The notes beneath the pieces were generated by a model. It made no database searches. It had not been told where the DNA came from and was given only the letters and a program-made list of their open reading frames with translations. The translations under genes were made by a program, and so were the position numbers. A stretch of DNA of 64,000 bases from Kushneria pakistanensis (GTDB lineage: Bacteria; Pseudomonadota; Gammaproteobacteria; Pseudomonadales; Halomonadaceae), in contig NZ_BMZM01000004.1 of NCBI RefSeq assembly GCF_014652795.1, positions 310,001 through 374,000 on the forward strand, given 5' to 3'. This document shows, piece by piece, positions 43,562 through 53,494 of the stretch (within the stretch, counting starts at the first letter, position 1; every line of letters begins with the position of its first letter).

Positions 43562-45646
43562 ATGAATGCATTGAGTGCACTGTTTTCCCGTGGTGGCCTG
43601 ACCCAGAGCAGCCAGCTGAAGTTTCTGGCCGGCCCTGTCCTGATTCTCATGATCCTGTCGATGATGGTGCTGCCGCTGCCACCATTTATTCTCGACATGC
43701 TGTTTACCTTCAATATTGCGCTGTCGATCATGGTGCTGCTGGTGAGCATGTTCACCACCAAGCCGCTCGAGTTTGCTGCCTTCCCGGCGGTGCTCTTGTT
43801 TTCAACGCTGCTGCGGCTATCGCTGAACGTCGCATCCACCCGTGTTGTACTGCTGGAAGGCCACAACGGCGGGGACGCTGCCGGCAAGGTCATCGAGGCC
43901 TTTGCCGAATTTCTGGTGGGCGGCAACTTTGCCGTGGGTCTGGTGGTGTTCGTGATTCTGGTCGTCATTAACTTCATGGTTATCACCAAGGGTGCCGGCC
44001 GTATTGCCGAAGTGGGCGCCCGCTTTACGCTTGATGCCATGCCCGGTAAACAGATGGCCATCGATGCCGACCTCAATGCCGGCCTGATCGATGAAAAGCA
44101 TGCCCGTGCGCGGCGTAGCGAGATTGCCCAGGAAGCCGAGTTCTTCGGCTCCATGGATGGTGCCAGCAAGTTCGTGCGTGGTGATGCCGTGGCCGGCATT
44201 CTGATCATGGTTATCAACATCGTGGGTGGACTGGTCGTGGGCGTGGCCCAGCATGGCATGTCGGTGGGTGATGCTGCCCATACCTATACGCTGTTGACCA
44301 TCGGGGATGGTCTGGTCGGTCAGATCCCGGCCCTGATTATCTCTACCGCAGCCGGTGTTACCGTCTCGCGCGTCAATACCGAACAGGATGTCGGCCAGCA
44401 GCTGCTGGGCCAGCTTTTTACCAACCCCCGTGTGCTCTATCTAACGGCAGGCGTTGTCGGTCTGCTGGGGATCATTCCCGGTATGCCTAACCTGGTATTT
44501 TTGACGTTCACCGCCATGCTGGGCGGTCTGGGCTGGTATCTGAACAAGAAAAAGCAGGAAGCCGCCATCGTAGAGGACGCAAAGCCAGCGCCGGCCGCTG
44601 CAACGGACAGCCACGAAGCCAGCTGGGACGATGTACAGCTGGTGGATCCGCTGGGGCTTGAGGTCGGTCATCGCCTGATCCCGCTGGTGGATCAGAATCA
44701 GGATGGCGAACTTCTGAAACGCATCAAGAGCCTGCGCAAGAAGTTTGCTCAGGAGGTAGGTTTCCTGCCGCCGGTGGTCCATATCCGCGATAACCTGTCA
44801 TTGCAGCCGCAGCAGTATCGCATCGCGCTCAATGGCGTACTGATCGGCGAGGGTGAGGCATGGCCGGGGCAGTATCTGGCCATTGACCCCGGTCAGGCGA
44901 TGGGCAGTCTTGAAGGGCGCACGACAAAGGATCCGGCGTTTGGTCTGCCTGCGACATGGATTGATGCCAATCAGCGCGATCAGGCACAGATGCAGGGCTT
45001 CACCGTGGTGGATGCCAGCACGGTCGTTGCGACCCATCTGAATCATCTGCTGGGTGAACATGCCAGCGAAATGATGGGGCGCAGTGAAACCCAGAAGCTG
45101 CTGGATCGCCTGACAAAAGAGTCGCCGAATCTGGTCGAGGAGGTCGTGCCCAAGCTGATTTCGTTGACCACGCTGACCCGCATCCTGCAGCAGCTGCTGT
45201 CAGAAGACGTCTCGATCCGTGATATGCGCACCATTATTGATACGCTGGCCGATCACGCTGCCCATACGACGGATGCCATGGAACTGACGGCTGCCGTACG
45301 ATTGGCGTTGGGCCGTGCTATCACGCAGCAGTACTTCCCCGGTCAGGAGGCTGCCGAAGTCATCAGTCTGGATGTTGACCTGGAAAAAATGCTGATGCAG
45401 GCGCTCAACAACGGTGGGGCGCTGGAGCCCGGACTTGCCGATACCCTGCTTCAGCAGGCAGAAACTGCTGTCCAGCGCCAGGAAGAGCGGGGCCTGCCGG
45501 CAGTTCTGGTGGTGCAGCATGGCGTGCGCGCGCTTCTGTCACGCTTTTTGCGCCGACGTCTGCCACGTCTGGTCGTACTCTCGCAGGCAGAAATTCCTGA
45601 AGAGCGCCAGATTCGCGTGACCGCCATTATCGGGGGGCAGGCATGA
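43562..45646 (+). CDS. flhA: Flagellar export gate protein FlhA
   Basis: 694 residues (E. coli 692). Eight TM helices in the first half, including the FHIPEP-type block MPGKQMAIDADLNAGLI and ARRSEIAQEAEFFGSMDGASKFVRGDAVAGI. The cytoplasmic ring-forming C-domain (from about 345) binds chaperone-substrate complexes. The upstream gap is 69 bases. It overlaps flhE by 4 bases. Confidence 0.96.
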   Translation: MNALSALFSRGGLTQSSQLKFLAGPVLILMILSMMVLPLPPFILDMLFTFNIALSIMVLLVSMFTTKPLEFAAFPAVLLFSTLLRLSLNVASTRVVLLEGHNGGDAAGKVIEAFAEFLVGGNFAVGLVVFVILVVINFMVITKGAGRIAEVGARFTLDAMPGKQMAIDADLNAGLIDEKHARARRSEIAQEAEFFGSMDGASKFVRGDAVAGILIMVINIVGGLVVGVAQHGMSVGDAAHTYTLLTIGDGLVGQIPALIISTAAGVTVSRVNTEQDVGQQLLGQLFTNPRVLYLTAGVVGLLGIIPGMPNLVFLTFTAMLGGLGWYLNKKKQEAAIVEDAKPAPAAATDSHEASWDDVQLVDPLGLEVGHRLIPLVDQNQDGELLKRIKSLRKKFAQEVGFLPPVVHIRDNLSLQPQQYRIALNGVLIGEGEAWPGQYLAIDPGQAMGSLEGRTTKDPAFGLPATWIDANQRDQAQMQGFTVVDASTVVATHLNHLLGEHASEMMGRSETQKLLDRLTKESPNLVEEVVPKLISLTTLTRILQQLLSEDVSIRDMRTIIDTLADHAAHTTDAMELTAAVRLALGRAITQQYFPGQEAAEVISLDVDLEKMLMQALNNGGALEPGLADTLLQQAETAVQRQEERGLPAVLVVQHGVRALLSRFLRRRLPRLVVLSQAEIPEERQIRVTAIIGGQA

Positions 45647-46074
45647 CCCGGCATCAGCTGCCCCGATGGCTCATGATCACTATCGTACTGGTACTGTCAC
45701 CGGCGCAGGCTGATGCCAGCGCTGGTGGCGCCATTCCTGCTCAGGGCAGTGTCCCTGACATGGCCCAGAAGGGTCGCGAGTATCGGGTGGCGTTGATACC
45801 TGCCGACACTGCTCCGGCAGATGGCGTGTTAACCGAGCTTTCCTGGCACTACGAGCTGACACCAGGCGCCGTCATGCCCGCGGCGTGGCTGTGCACGCCG
45901 TCAGTATGCGAGTCGCTGTCCATGGCCCGTGGTAGTACCGATGCGCTTGCGGGGCTGCCGGCGAATACACCGCTGTCACTACATTTCGTATTGCCGGGTG
46001 AAGGTATGCTCAAGCGGCCGGTGCAGGGTGGGGCGGCGCAGGTATTTATCAATTACCGCATGCAGGCACAATAG
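45643..46074 (+). CDS. flhE: Flagellar protein FlhE
   Basis: 143 residues with a signal peptide (about 1-24, LVLSPAQADA). The periplasmic body has two Cys (LCTPSVCESL), probably a disulfide, and ends GAAQVFINYRMQ. In enterics FlhE is periplasmic and limits proton leak through the export apparatus. It is third in flhBAE, convergent with flgN. Confidence 0.85.
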   Translation: MTRHQLPRWLMITIVLVLSPAQADASAGGAIPAQGSVPDMAQKGREYRVALIPADTAPADGVLTELSWHYELTPGAVMPAAWLCTPSVCESLSMARGSTDALAGLPANTPLSLHFVLPGEGMLKRPVQGGAAQVFINYRMQAQ

Positions 46075-46186
46075 AACTCAACAGCGGTAACTGATCGGGC
46101 AGGGTATTGATGTCCTGCTCAAAAAAGCGAACACCGGAATACGCAATGGCAACCGGCAACAATACAAAAGGAAAGGCCAAAAAGTG

Positions 46187-46221
46187 AAAAGGCCGCGCCA
46201 TGTTGATGGCGCGGCCTTTTT
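46187..46221. terminator. Bidirectional terminator between flhE and flgN
   Basis: A 14-bp stem AAAAGGCCGCGCCA/TGGCGCGGCCTTTT with a 6-base loop, A-tract and T-tract on either side. It serves the plus-strand flhBAE and minus-strand flgMN transcripts. Confidence 0.9.
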
Positions 46222-46246
46222 GTTATGCACTACTTGTGTACGCTTG

Positions 46247-46702
46247 TCAGCCGACAAGATGGGTGCTGGAGCGGCCGATATTGTGCTGGCGGCCGTTGGG
46301 GCCATACATGGTCATGCCGGCAGCGGTCTGAAGAAAGTTAAGAGCTCGACTGTGAAAATCCAGCCGCCGGCCGATAACAAACCCGTTGAGACGATTACGT
46401 TGTGCGGCGGCTTCGGTGCGCTCGATGATGCGCTGCCAGATCTCGTTGAGTTCGAGTTTGATGGCAGCGCGATCACTTGTGGCGCGATCCGCGCTGAGGC
46501 CGCGGCTTTCGAGCAGTGTGCTTCGAGCGCGCTCAAGCTGATCCAGTCTGACCATTGCAGATCCCTTGTGCTCACAGACCTGCAGCAGGGCTTCAATGTC
46601 GACCGGATGGCTTTCCAACAGCTCGGCCTCCTGATCCAGTAAATCGACGAAGCGCCCGAGGGCTTCATCGATCTGATCAAGGATATTGGCGTAATCGTTC
46701 AT
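46247..46702 (-). CDS. flgN: Flagellar export chaperone FlgN
   Basis: 151 residues, helical; chaperone for the hook-filament junction proteins FlgK and FlgL. ILDQIDEALGRFVDLLDQEAELLES and the C-terminal MYGPNGRQHNI (typical FlgN/FlgK-binding-like end) fit the family. ATG at 46702 follows GGAG by 9 bases; an upstream TTG is less likely. It is 39 bases after flgM, as in the enteric flgMN operon. Confidence 0.87.
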   Translation of the reverse strand: MNDYANILDQIDEALGRFVDLLDQEAELLESHPVDIEALLQVCEHKGSAMVRLDQLERARSTLLESRGLSADRATSDRAAIKLELNEIWQRIIERTEAAAQRNRLNGFVIGRRLDFHSRALNFLQTAAGMTMYGPNGRQHNIGRSSTHLVG

Positions 46703-46741
46703 CCACGTGTTCTCCAAAGGCGTTAAAGCAAAGGGAATGCC

Positions 46742-47014
46742 TTAGCCCTTGTTCGAAAGCAGCTCCTGGGCGCTTGCGATCAGGCCATCGGCAATTTTTC
46801 CGGTATCAACCTCAAAGCTGCCGTCCCGAATGGCCTGGCGCAGTTCATTGACGCGAACTGTATCAATGTCTTTGGAGCCATCATGGGCACTGGAAGGTAC
46901 CCAGCGGGTGGCGGCACTCTGCTCGGTCTTGCCGGCTTCAGGTGTAGTCACACGCGATACCGATACCGGGCTGGCGATGCGGTTGATCGAACTGTTATTG
47001 CTGTCAATTTTCAT
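46742..47014 (-). CDS. flgM: Anti-sigma-28 factor FlgM
   Basis: 90 residues (E. coli 97). Binds and inhibits FliA until it is exported through the completed hook. The disordered-looking N-terminus is followed by the sigma-28-binding part VNELRQAIRDGSFEVDTGKIADGLI, almost identical to the enteric pattern. ATG 47014 is 9 bases after GGAG; the ATG 6 bases upstream is too close to it. A sigma-28 promoter lies 70 bases upstream, which gives the usual feedback loop. Confidence 0.93.
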   Translation of the reverse strand: MKIDSNNSSINRIASPVSVSRVTTPEAGKTEQSAATRWVPSSAHDGSKDIDTVRVNELRQAIRDGSFEVDTGKIADGLIASAQELLSNKG

Positions 47015-47082
47015 CTTCATGCTCTCCGAAGCGCTCACTCGGGTGAGCTGATAAGGGGCGCAGGCACGCGCTGTTATACCCA

Positions 47083-47109
47083 TTATCGACATCGCGGGCA
47101 CGTTCTTTA
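47083..47109 (-). promoter_or_regulatory. Sigma-28 promoter of flgM-flgN
   Basis: Read on the minus strand: TAAAGAAC, 11 bases, GTCGATAA. The consensus is TAAAGTTT-N11-GCCGATAA. Spacing is exact and there is one mismatch in the -10. Confidence 0.78.
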
Positions 47110-47171
47110 ACCCGTCTGCGTAACGAAAGGTGTCAAATGGATACCGCTGCGTAATGATGCTGCCTTCGGGA

Positions 47172-47885
47172 CTAGTTAACCTCCACCAGCCCGTCGCGAC
47201 TTGCCTCACCATTGATAATGCTGCCAGAGGGCATTTTAACCCGAACACTTTCACCAAGGCCTGCGTCATTCAACGCTTGGCCGCTACTGCTGATCATGAA
47301 TCCATTGCCCTTTATCAGCAAAGCGACCTTTGCGCCGCGCTGAATCACTACAGGGGCCTTGACCATGCCTGCCTGAAATGGCTGGCCGGCCGCAATACGC
47401 CGCTGCGCGACCTGTCCCACCAGCTGGGAGGCATCGGTAATCAATCGACTGGAAAGCCGGGTCAGGTCGCCTTCCTGCCAGTCAAGATCGTTTTCTCCAA
47501 TCACATCACCGGGGGCGATATCGCGATTGACGACCGGGTACGGCCCATTGATATGGACATAGGCCTGAAAATAACGCGTTTCCGGTGCATCGCCCGGGCA
47601 GCGTACCCCTACCGAGGTGCGCCCCGAGATCTTGCCTCCGCGTCCCGGCAGAAAGGGTGAAGGTGCCCGACAGGCCATGGCGGCCGCCGGTGAAGGGGTA
47701 ATATCGATGGTGATATCGCCGCTTTCACTAGCTGTCTGCTCCAGCAAAAACCCTTCAATGACATCGTAAATGACCTGTTCACCTGCCTGAACCGATGCGC
47801 AGGTAAACCCTGTTGCTACCAGCACAAGGCCAGCAAGGCGACGGTAGCGGCTGTAATGCGAGCGCATGGTGAAAGGCAGCGACAT
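47172..47885 (-). CDS. flgA: Flagellar basal-body P-ring assembly chaperone FlgA
   Basis: 237 residues with a signal peptide (LAGLVLVATGFTCASVQA) and a SAF/FlgA domain: PVVNRDIAPGDVIGENDLDWQEGDLTRL, LVGQVAQRRIAAGQPFQAGMV and GASRDGLVEV-type end (GEASRDGLVEV). It helps FlgI assemble in the periplasm. Start codon uncertain: ATG at 47885, an upstream ATG at 47903 or a later ATG at 47867. Divergent from flgB. Confidence 0.88.
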   Translation of the reverse strand: MSLPFTMRSHYSRYRRLAGLVLVATGFTCASVQAGEQVIYDVIEGFLLEQTASESGDITIDITPSPAAAMACRAPSPFLPGRGGKISGRTSVGVRCPGDAPETRYFQAYVHINGPYPVVNRDIAPGDVIGENDLDWQEGDLTRLSSRLITDASQLVGQVAQRRIAAGQPFQAGMVKAPVVIQRGAKVALLIKGNGFMISSSGQALNDAGLGESVRVKMPSGSIINGEASRDGLVEVN

Positions 47886-48093
47886 GAAATGGCCTGTTGT
47901 CATCAAACGGTTACCCGGATGCTGGGCATTCTAGAGAAGTGCCAAAAAAAACAGTGCGCGAAATGACCCCTAAAAAGCAGCCTTTTCATTCAATGGTGAA
48001 GGTTGCTTGCTCTCTATGCTGCGCTCATTCCAGAAGGTAAGTGAAAGTAACCTTTGTTGTCTTAATGATTCATGGCGCAACGGAGCGACTCCC

Positions 48094-48516
48094 ATGATCG
48101 ACCGGCTCAATGCCTCACTCAACGTCCTGCAGCAGTCTCTTAACCTGCGTGCCGAGCGCCAGGAAGTACTGTCAGCCAATATTGCCAACGCCGATACCCC
48201 CGGTTACAAGGCGCGCGATTTTGACTTCAAAAGCGAACTGGATCGCGTCGTCAATCAGGGGCGGGCAGAAGGGCAGAGTGGGCTGTCATTGCGCATGACG
48301 TCCAGCCGACATATTCCGGCTCAGGCCAATGGCAGCGCAGGCGTCATGGACATGCTGTATCGCAATCCGACACAGCCCAGTCTTGATGGCAATACGGTCG
48401 ACATGGACATGGAGCGCGTCAACTTCGCAGACAACGCGGTGCATTACCAGGCTGATGTCCAGTTTCTGACCAGTCGATTGCAGGGCCTCAAAAACGCCAT
48501 GCAGCGCGAGTCCTGA
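48094..48516 (+). CDS. flgB: Flagellar proximal rod protein FlgB
   Basis: 140 residues (E. coli 138). The rod signature SANIANADTPGYKARDFDF is at residues about 27-45, and the C-terminal helix carries DNAVHYQADVQFL. ATG 48094 has CGGAG 9 bases upstream. It starts the rod-hook operon flgBCDE. Confidence 0.95.
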   Translation: MIDRLNASLNVLQQSLNLRAERQEVLSANIANADTPGYKARDFDFKSELDRVVNQGRAEGQSGLSLRMTSSRHIPAQANGSAGVMDMLYRNPTQPSLDGNTVDMDMERVNFADNAVHYQADVQFLTSRLQGLKNAMQRES

Positions 48517-48537
48517 TAACCGACAGGAGAGTAGTCA

Positions 48538-48942
48538 ATGAGTCTTTTTAACGTTTTCAACATATCAGGATCGGCGCTGTCGGCGCAGTCACAGCGTATG
48601 AACGTGACGGCCAGCAACCTTGCCAATGCTGATAGCGTCGCGGGTCCGGATGGACAGCCGTACCGTGCCAGGCAGCTGACCTTTGAAATGGCCGGCGAGC
48701 CGGGCCAGCAGATCGGCGGCGTGCGCGTGGCGGGTATCAGTGAAGATCAAAGCGAGTTTCGGCGCCTTTATGACCCGAAAAATCCGGCGGCTGATGATCA
48801 GGGCTACGTCAGCATGCCCAACGTGGATACCACGTCTGAAATGGTCAACATGATCTCGGCGGCGCGCTCTTATCAGGCCAACGTCGAAGTGCTCAACACC
48901 AACAAGACACTGATGCTCAAGACGCTGACGCTGGGTCAGTAA
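48538..48942 (+). CDS. flgC: Flagellar proximal rod protein FlgC
   Basis: 134 residues, the enteric length. [30 protein letters not shown] is the rod motif and the C-terminal [20 protein letters not shown] pairs with it in the rod coiled coil. Shine-Dalgarno AGGAG upstream; 21 bases after flgB. Confidence 0.95.
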   Translation: MSLFNVFNISGSALSAQSQRMNVTASNLANADSVAGPDGQPYRARQLTFEMAGEPGQQIGGVRVAGISEDQSEFRRLYDPKNPAADDQGYVSMPNVDTTSEMVNMISAARSYQANVEVLNTNKTLMLKTLTLGQ

Positions 48943-48965
48943 ATCGGGTCATCAAGGAGTGAAAC

Positions 48966-49646
48966 ATGGCATTTGACAGCTCTCTGGTGGGCCAGATCAA
49001 CGGCACCAGTTCCACGGTAGGCAGCAAGGGGATGGGCGCGACCAGCGCCAGTGAACTGGGCGAGGAGTTCATGAGCCTTCTGGTGGCACAGCTCAAGAAT
49101 CAGGATCCGCTCAATCCGATGGAAAACTCGGAGTTCACCTCGCAGATTGCGCAGATCAATACGGTCAGTGGTATCGACAAGCTCAACAACACGCTGGCCA
49201 GTATCACGGGTCAGATTGATGCCTCGCAGAAACTGCAGGCCGGCGCCATGGTGGGTCGTGGCGTGCTGGTAGAAGGCAACAAAATACATGTGGGCAACAA
49301 TACCGTACTGCCGTTCGGAATCGAGCTTGACGGCGATGCCGCCAAGGTAACGGCGACCATTACGGATGGCTCTGGTCGGACCATCAACCAGTACGATCTG
49401 GGTGAAATCAAGGCCGGCGTACAGTCCTTTAACTGGGATGGCACGGATACCACCAATGCCCGCGTCGAGGATGGCACCTATCAGGTTACTATCGCGGCTA
49501 CTGATGGCAGCGGGCGGGCCGTGGCCTCACGTGCCCTTCAGTACGGGTACGTCAGCGGCGTAATGACGGCCAATAACGCTACGAAGCTGGACCTGGGGCC
49601 CAACATGGGCAGCGTCGCCTTCAACGACGTCAAACAGATTCTTTAA
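48966..49646 (+). CDS. flgD: Hook-capping protein FlgD
   Basis: 226 residues (E. coli 231). The N-terminal LGEEFMSLLVAQLKNQDPLNPMENSEFTSQIAQI is the FlgD signature. The rest is a tudor/fibronectin-like fold with FNWDGTDTTNARVEDGTYQV. It caps the growing hook and is not part of the final structure. Located between flgC and flgE. Confidence 0.95.
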   Translation: MAFDSSLVGQINGTSSTVGSKGMGATSASELGEEFMSLLVAQLKNQDPLNPMENSEFTSQIAQINTVSGIDKLNNTLASITGQIDASQKLQAGAMVGRGVLVEGNKIHVGNNTVLPFGIELDGDAAKVTATITDGSGRTINQYDLGEIKAGVQSFNWDGTDTTNARVEDGTYQVTIAATDGSGRAVASRALQYGYVSGVMTANNATKLDLGPNMGSVAFNDVKQIL

Positions 49647-49727
49647 CGCACCACCGGGCGCGGTGTTGCGCGTCCTGATGATCCACACGGCATTGCCGGT
49701 GAGACGACTTTAATCAGAGGATGAATC

Positions 49728-50945
49728 ATGGCTTTTACACAGGGCGTTAGTGGTCTTAATGCAGCTTCCAGTCAGCTGGATACCATCGGCCACAACATTG
49801 CCAACTCACAGACCGTCGGCTTCAAGAAAAGCCGTACCGAGTTTGCTGATCTTTATGCCGGCGCCAAGGCAGGTCTTGGTGTGCAGGTGTCGGCCATCAC
49901 TCAGGGCTTTTCCCAGGGTGCGCTTGAAACGACCGATCGTGATCTTGACCTGGCGATTCAGGGGGGCGGCTTCTTCCGCCTGACCGACGGTCAGCAGGTG
50001 ACCTATTCGCGCAATGGCCAGTTCCAGATGGATTCCAATGGCTTTCTGGTCAACAACACTGGTGGCAAGCTGACAGGCTATCCGGTTGATGATCCGACCT
50101 CTGCCAACCCGGTGGTACTGGCCGGCGCCCAGCCAGTAGCTATTCAGGTCGCCCAGGGCGATCTGGACGCCAGCGCGACGACCAGCGGCAGCATGACCTT
50201 TAACCTGAATTCGACCGATACGGCCAAGGTGGATACCAACGGCAATGCGATCGCCTTCGATGCGACCAACCCCAAAAGCTACAACTGGCAGACGTCACTG
50301 ACGACCTATGACTCGCAGGGTAATGCCCAGCAGGTCAACATGTACTTCGTAAAATCAGCAACAGCTGATAACAGCTGGACAGTACATGCTCTGAACAAGG
50401 GCAATGAGGTAGGCACCTCGAATCTGACGTTTAACGAAAATGGCAAGATTACCGGTGGCGATACGCTGAATCTGTCATTTAACCCGAATAACGGTGCTGC
50501 CAATATCAATGCCAACATTGACCTTGCCAATGTGACGCAAAACAGTGGCAGTTTTGTGGTCAAGGCCGCCGGTCAGAATGGTTACGCAGCAGGCAGCCTG
50601 ACAGGTATCTCGATTGCCGATAACGGCGATGTGATGGGCAAGTACTCCAACAACCAGAGTCGTGCACTGGGTCGTGTCGCGCTGGCCAGTTTTACCAACG
50701 AGCAGGGCCTCAAGCCCGATGGCAACAACGCCTGGGTGGCGACCACCAACTCCGGTCAGGAGCTGCTGGGCAGTGCCGGTACCGGTCAGCTGGGCTCGCT
50801 GCTGTCGCAAACGCTTGAAAGCTCCAACGTCGATCTGGCGTCCGAGCTGGTCACCATGATCGTGGCGCAGCGCAACTATCAGGCCAATGCGCAGACCATC
50901 AAGACGCAGGACCAGATCCTGCAGACCATGGTCAGCCTGCGCTAA
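49728..50945 (+). CDS. flgE: Flagellar hook protein FlgE
   Basis: 405 residues (E. coli 402). The N-terminal FTQGVSGLNAASSQLDTIGHNIANSQTVGFKKSRTEFADLYA and C-terminal NVDLASELVTMIVAQRNYQANAQTIKTQD form the conserved D0/D1 parts. The middle is Asn/Thr rich. It is followed by an intrinsic terminator before flgF, so it may be the last gene of a flgBCDE unit. Confidence 0.96.
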   Translation: MAFTQGVSGLNAASSQLDTIGHNIANSQTVGFKKSRTEFADLYAGAKAGLGVQVSAITQGFSQGALETTDRDLDLAIQGGGFFRLTDGQQVTYSRNGQFQMDSNGFLVNNTGGKLTGYPVDDPTSANPVVLAGAQPVAIQVAQGDLDASATTSGSMTFNLNSTDTAKVDTNGNAIAFDATNPKSYNWQTSLTTYDSQGNAQQVNMYFVKSATADNSWTVHALNKGNEVGTSNLTFNENGKITGGDTLNLSFNPNNGAANINANIDLANVTQNSGSFVVKAAGQNGYAAGSLTGISIADNGDVMGKYSNNQSRALGRVALASFTNEQGLKPDGNNAWVATTNSGQELLGSAGTGQLGSLLSQTLESSNVDLASELVTMIVAQRNYQANAQTIKTQDQILQTMVSLR

Positions 50946-50964
50946 GTCTTGCCATGCAGTAAAA

Positions 50965-50993
50965 CGACCGGCCTCAGGGCCGGTCATTTTTTT
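50965..50993 (+). terminator. Terminator between flgE and flgF
   Basis: Stem GACCGGCC/GGCCGGTC, 4-base loop TCAG, then ATTTTTTT. It splits the classical flgBCDEFGHIJ operon. The remaining 160 bases before flgF hold no obvious sigma-28 site. Confidence 0.85.
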
Positions 50994-51154
50994 GATCCCT
51001 TTTTACAGTTCACGAAATACGACCTTTCTCGTGCCTTTCTTGTGCCTTTGAGAAGACGCGTTTGCGTGTTTACTAGGCGTCACAAAGGGCGGGCATTTGG
51101 TTACACCCTCCAAACGCCGGCCACGATACTTCTTCAAGCTTTTCGGAGCGGGTC

Positions 51155-51901
51155 ATGGACAGAATCATCTATACCGCCATGTCGGGCGCCAAACAGAGTC
51201 TGGAGCGGCAGTCTGCCGTTGCCAACAACATGGCCAATGTCTCGACCAGCGGCTTTCGTGCCGAACTCAGTGCCGCTCGTGCGGTACCGGTCAACGGTGC
51301 AGGCTACGCCACGCGTGCCATTACGTCTGATTCAACCCCCGGCTCCGACTTTACGCCCGGCTCCTTCACCACTACAGGGCGTGCACTTGACGTTGCCATC
51401 AATGGCGACGGCTGGCTGGCGGTGCAGGCCAATAACGGTGAAACGGCCTACACCCGCAATGGTGCGCTACAGGTCGATGCGACCGGCATGCTGATGTCTC
51501 AGGGGCGTCCGGTAATGGGAGAAGACGGGCCCATCATCCTGCCACTTAATGCCGAGGTGTCGATTGCCGGTGACGGCACCATTTCCGCTCGGGAAGCCGG
51601 CACTCAGGTACAGGCCGAAGTCGGTCGACTGATGCTGGCCAGTAACCCGGATGGCCGCATGGCCCGACGTGAAGATGGCCTGTTTGGTGCCTGGAATGCG
51701 CAGGGTGGCCCCATGGGTGGCCTGCCACGTGATGAGGACATTCAGGTGATCAGCGGCACGCTCGAGGGCAGCAACGTTAATCCGACCGAAGCCATGGTCG
51801 CCATGATCGACACGGCCCGGCGCTTTGAGATGAACATGAAGGTGCTGACGACTGCCGATGAGAACGATCAGCGCGCCAACTCACTGCTTTCGATGAATTG
51901 A
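51155..51901 (+). CDS. flgF: Flagellar proximal rod protein FlgF
   Basis: 248 residues (E. coli 251). MDRIIYTAMSGAKQSLERQSAVANNMANVSTSGFRAEL is the FlgF start, and the C-terminal SNVNPTEAMVAMIDTARRFEMNMKVL is the rod helix. It is preceded by GGAGCGGGTC about 8 bases from the start. First gene of the flgFGHIJ block. Confidence 0.95.
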   Translation: MDRIIYTAMSGAKQSLERQSAVANNMANVSTSGFRAELSAARAVPVNGAGYATRAITSDSTPGSDFTPGSFTTTGRALDVAINGDGWLAVQANNGETAYTRNGALQVDATGMLMSQGRPVMGEDGPIILPLNAEVSIAGDGTISAREAGTQVQAEVGRLMLASNPDGRMARREDGLFGAWNAQGGPMGGLPRDEDIQVISGTLEGSNVNPTEAMVAMIDTARRFEMNMKVLTTADENDQRANSLLSMN

Positions 51902-51973
51902 TGCGTCCGGGCCATGACGGTCCTGACCAGGCACATGAAGTCACTGGATCATGTCCGGTGAATGGAGAAAAAG

Positions 51974-52756
51974 ATGATTAATGCCCTCTGGATTGCCAAA
52001 ACCGGTCTTGATGCCCAGCAAACCAACATGGACGTCATTTCCAATAACCTGGCCAACGTCTCGACCAATGGCTTCAAGCGCTCGCGCGCCGTGTTCGAGG
52101 ATCTTTTGTATCAAAACCTGCGCCAGCCGGGCTCGATGTCTTCGGTGCAGACCAATCTGCCTTCCGGGCTTCAGATTGGTACCGGCGTACGTGCCGTGGC
52201 CACCGAGCGTCTGCACACCCAGGGCAACCTGGAACAGACCGGCAATACCAAGGATGTCGCCATCCGTGGTGATGGCTTTTTTGCCATCCAGATGCCGGAC
52301 GGCACCAACGCCTTTACCCGTGACGGCGCCTTCCAGGTCAATCAGGATGGCCAGCTGGTGACGGCCAACGGCTTTCCGGTGGATCCGGGTATCGTGATTC
52401 CGGCCAACGCACTGTCGGTGTCGATTGCCAATGACGGTCTGGTCTCGGTCACGGTGCCCGGCAATGCGGCCAGTCAGCAGGTCGGCCAGCTGCAGCTGAC
52501 CACCTTTATCAACCCGACCGGTCTGGAAAGCATCGGTGACAACCTTTATCTCGAGACCGACGCCTCGGGCCCGCGTAATGACAGCATCCCCGGCAACAAC
52601 GGTGCCGGCACGATTTATCAGGGCTTTGTAGAAACCTCCAACGTCAATGTGGTGGAGGAGATGGTCAACATGATCGAGACGCAGCGGGCCTACGAAATCA
52701 ACTCCAAGGCCGTGTCGACCGTCGACCAGATGCTGGGTCGTCTGACCCAGCTCTGA
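51974..52756 (+). CDS. flgG: Flagellar distal rod protein FlgG
   Basis: 260 residues, the same as E. coli. [45 protein letters not shown] and the end [21 protein letters not shown] are closely conserved. ATG 51974 follows GGAG by 6 bases; an in-frame ATG at 51962 overlaps that site and is unlikely. Confidence 0.96.
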   Translation: MINALWIAKTGLDAQQTNMDVISNNLANVSTNGFKRSRAVFEDLLYQNLRQPGSMSSVQTNLPSGLQIGTGVRAVATERLHTQGNLEQTGNTKDVAIRGDGFFAIQMPDGTNAFTRDGAFQVNQDGQLVTANGFPVDPGIVIPANALSVSIANDGLVSVTVPGNAASQQVGQLQLTTFINPTGLESIGDNLYLETDASGPRNDSIPGNNGAGTIYQGFVETSNVNVVEEMVNMIETQRAYEINSKAVSTVDQMLGRLTQL

Positions 52757-52798
52757 CAGGGGATGTTGATGCATTCGTGCAGGGGTAACCGGGGATCA

Positions 52799-53479
52799 AT
52801 GATGCGATACATGCGTTTGTGGAAGCTGCTTCTGGTGGCCTGCCTGGCCATGACCATGGTGGCCTGTGCCCAGATCCCGCGGCAAAACGTGGTAGAAGGC
52901 CCGACAACGGCACCGCCTCAGCTTCCACCGATGCCGGTGGCCAACGGCTCGATCTATCAGAGCAACTACACGCGGCCGCTGTTTGAGGATCGTCGCCCCC
53001 GTGGTGTGGGCGACATTCTGACCATCGTGCTCAACGAAAACGTCAGCGCCACCAAAAGCTCTGCTGCCAATGCCAGTCGGAACGGCTCGACAGCGCTTGG
53101 CCTTGAGGCCACGCCTCGCGTCATCGGCGGGCTGCTGGATGGTCAGACGACCAGCCTTTCCGGCACCAATACCTTCCAGGGGCAGGGCGGTGCGAATGCG
53201 TCCAATACCTTTACCGGCACCATCACCACAACGGTCATGAATGTGTTGCCCAACGGCAATTTCCAGGTGGCCGGTGAGAAGCGTATCGGGATCAATCAGG
53301 GCACCGAGTACATTCGTTTTTCGGGTACCGTCAACCCGCGCACGATTACCGGGCTCAATACCGTGCCGTCGACTCAGGTCGCAGATGCACGACTTGAGTA
53401 CTACGGCGATGGCTATATCAATGAGGCGCAGACGATGGGTTGGCTGCAGCGCTTCTTCCTCAATATTTCACCGTTCTGA
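52799..53479 (+). CDS. flgH: Flagellar L-ring lipoprotein FlgH
   Basis: 226 residues (E. coli 232). The signal peptide has a lipobox around TMVAC, with the lipidated Cys at about 23. [40 protein letters not shown] is the FlgH block. It forms the outer-membrane ring. Two adjacent ATGs (52799, 52802) follow a CGGGG Shine-Dalgarno. Confidence 0.93.
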   Translation: MMRYMRLWKLLLVACLAMTMVACAQIPRQNVVEGPTTAPPQLPPMPVANGSIYQSNYTRPLFEDRRPRGVGDILTIVLNENVSATKSSAANASRNGSTALGLEATPRVIGGLLDGQTTSLSGTNTFQGQGGANASNTFTGTITTTVMNVLPNGNFQVAGEKRIGINQGTEYIRFSGTVNPRTITGLNTVPSTQVADARLEYYGDGYINEAQTMGWLQRFFLNISPF

Positions 53480-53494
53480 TCGAGGATCTTCACA

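Noticed and set aside
51941-52774. Antisense frame of 277 codons opposite flgG
   Set aside because: Repeats in composition, shadows the flgG codon pattern and has no homology features.
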